This document shows positions 63,017 to 64,000 of a stretch of 64,000 nt of DNA, piece after piece (positions within the stretch are counted from its first letter, which is position 1; every line of letters begins with the position of its first letter). A model generated the notes under the pieces. That model made no database searches. It was not told where the DNA came from and saw nothing but the letters and a program-made list of their open reading frames with translations. Source of the stretch: Brevundimonas vesicularis (lineage in GTDB: Bacteria > Pseudomonadota > Alphaproteobacteria > Caulobacterales > Caulobacteraceae); NCBI RefSeq assembly GCF_014204545.1, contig NZ_JACHLJ010000001.1:124001-188000 (forward strand), given 5' to 3'. A program made the position numbers and the translations under genes.

Positions 63017-64000
63017 TCAGTGGGTCGCGAAACGACCGGGCGCTGTCGTATCCGCCGCGATCGGAGCGTTCGATTTGTCGAGATACTTCGACAGGGTAGC
63101 GACCAGGGCGGGCAGTTGCAGCGGCTTGGCCAGATGATCGTCCATGCCGGCGTCTCGGCACAGCTGGATCTGGTCCGGCCGAACATTGGCGGACAGGGCG
63201 ATGATCGGCAGTCGGCGTCCGCCGCCCTGCTCGAGGCGGCGAATCTCGCGCGTGGCCGTCAGGCCGTCCATGACCGGCATCTGCATATCCATCAGCACGA
63301 GGTCGTAGACTTCGGACTGCACCGCATGCACCGCCTCGGCTCCATCGCTGGCGGTGGCGACCTCCAGTCCCATGCCGACAAGGATGACGCTGATCAGTTC
63401 TCGGTTCGCCGGTGCGTCGTCGGCGATCAACACGCGGCCCTCGGGCATGACGCTGAGGCGCGGCCCCTCGGCTTTCAACCCGCCTTCTGCAATGTGCAGG
63501 GGGACGGTCACCTTGAAGGTCGATCCCAGGCCGGGCTGGCTGGTGACGACGATATCGCCGTCCATCGCTCGCGCCAGCCGTCGAGAGATCGCCAGCCCCA
63601 GGCCGGTGCCGCCATAAAGCCGGGTCGTCGACCGATCCGCCTGCGCGAAACGCTCGAACAGATGGGCCTGGGTCTGAGCGCTCATGCCGATGCCCGTATC
63701 GGTGACCTCGGCCTTCAGACGCCATGCGCCGTTCGCCTCCAAGGCGCCGCCGACCGACAGGCTGACCGAGCCCTGGCTGGTGAATTTCACGGCATTGCCC
63801 AGCAGGTTCAGCAGGATCTGTCGAAGACGGGCCGGGTCCCCCATCAGGCAGTCAGGCATGTTCGGCGCCAGGTTGACGTGCAGCACCAGACCCTTGGCCA
63901 GACACTGGGCTTCCATCATCTGGACCGTCTCGTGCGCCAGGGCGGCCGGGTCGAAAGGCTGGGGCTCCAGCTCGATCATGCCGGCTTCGAGCTTGGAATA
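63017..64000 (-). CDS. Hybrid histidine kinase, 3' part (5' end outside the window)
   Basis: At least 327 residues, open to the right edge, where the frame continues as [17 protein letters not shown], the usual end of a HisKA dimerisation helix. A HATPase_c domain follows (N box [20 protein letters not shown]1 DTGIGM, F box [10 protein letters not shown]2 GGTGLGLAI), then a receiver domain ([14 protein letters not shown], phospho-acceptor in [22 protein letters not shown] with the conserved Lys). Sensor domain unseen, so signal unknown; the attached receiver suggests a phosphorelay. Confidence 0.93.
   Translation of the reverse strand, partial: YSKLEAGMIELEPQPFDPAALAHETVQMMEAQCLAKGLVLHVNLAPNMPDCLMGDPARLRQILLNLLGNAVKFTSQGSVSLSVGGALEANGAWRLKAEVTDTGIGMSAQTQAHLFERFAQADRSTTRLYGGTGLGLAISRRLARAMDGDIVVTSQPGLGSTFKVTVPLHIAEGGLKAEGPRLSVMPEGRVLIADDAPANRELISVILVGMGLEVATASDGAEAVHAVQSEVYDLVLMDMQMPVMDGLTATREIRRLEQGGGRRLPIIALSANVRPDQIQLCRDAGMDDHLAKPLQLPALVATLSKYLDKSNAPIAADTTAPGRFATH

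Overview
The window is GC-rich, densely packed alphaproteobacterial DNA. It looks like a Caulobacterales genome, most likely Brevundimonas or a close relative. The evidence is a multi-flagellin cluster with a FlaEY-like gene, sigma-54-type flagellin promoters, TTAACCAT-type (CtrA-like) sites, and a GyrA quinolone-determining region with Ala and Met at the E. coli 83 and 87 positions, as I recall for Brevundimonas diminuta.

1-10.46 kb is the right part of an integrated temperate phage or phage-like island; its left part lies outside the window. A leftward early operon, almost entirely joined by 4-base ATGA overlaps, encodes a Cro-like regulator, an HNH nuclease, a small protein, a YdaS/DnaA-C-like DNA-binding protein, a sigma-like composite protein, a Toprim primase, a ParB-like protein and small proteins. 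Facing it is a LexA/CI-type repressor, followed by a rightward set of small genes, an AlpA-like HTH and a tyrosine integrase. Two leftward membrane-protein genes sit like morons, each sharing a CTAG with its convergent neighbour. A 24-bp palindrome and AAGTCGGA repeats lie between the integrase and the 3' end of prs.

10.4-24 kb is ordinary chromosome: prs, bamD, recN, xth, a secreted three-repeat protein, an MBL hydrolase with an enoyl-CoA hydratase, GNAT, a DUF1285-Nudix-cca operon, an EEP phosphatase and DUF4112. 24.2-27.0 kb holds a DUF2793 glycine-rich tail-type protein and a complete lysis cassette (holin-like, M15 endolysin, Rz-like and embedded Rz1-like) without head or packaging genes, so it may serve a gene transfer agent or be a remnant. 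27.2-36.2 kb is a flagellar filament locus: four closely related flagellins, each with the same three-hairpin leader RNA, then flaG, a divergent fifth flagellin without that leader, a FlaEY-like propeller protein, and two small exported proteins.

36.4-64 kb is chromosomal again: ssb, EamA transporter, DUF1003, sodC, gyrA, a class IV aminotransferase, coaD, tandem cyclophilins, ppx, hspQ, phhA, an arginine-succinyltransferase operon (M20 hydrolase-astA-astD-astB-MFS), an arsC-like gene, tamB-tamA, a CaiB-type CoA-transferase, tRNA-Lys(TTT), and the 3' part of a hybrid histidine kinase that runs off the right edge.
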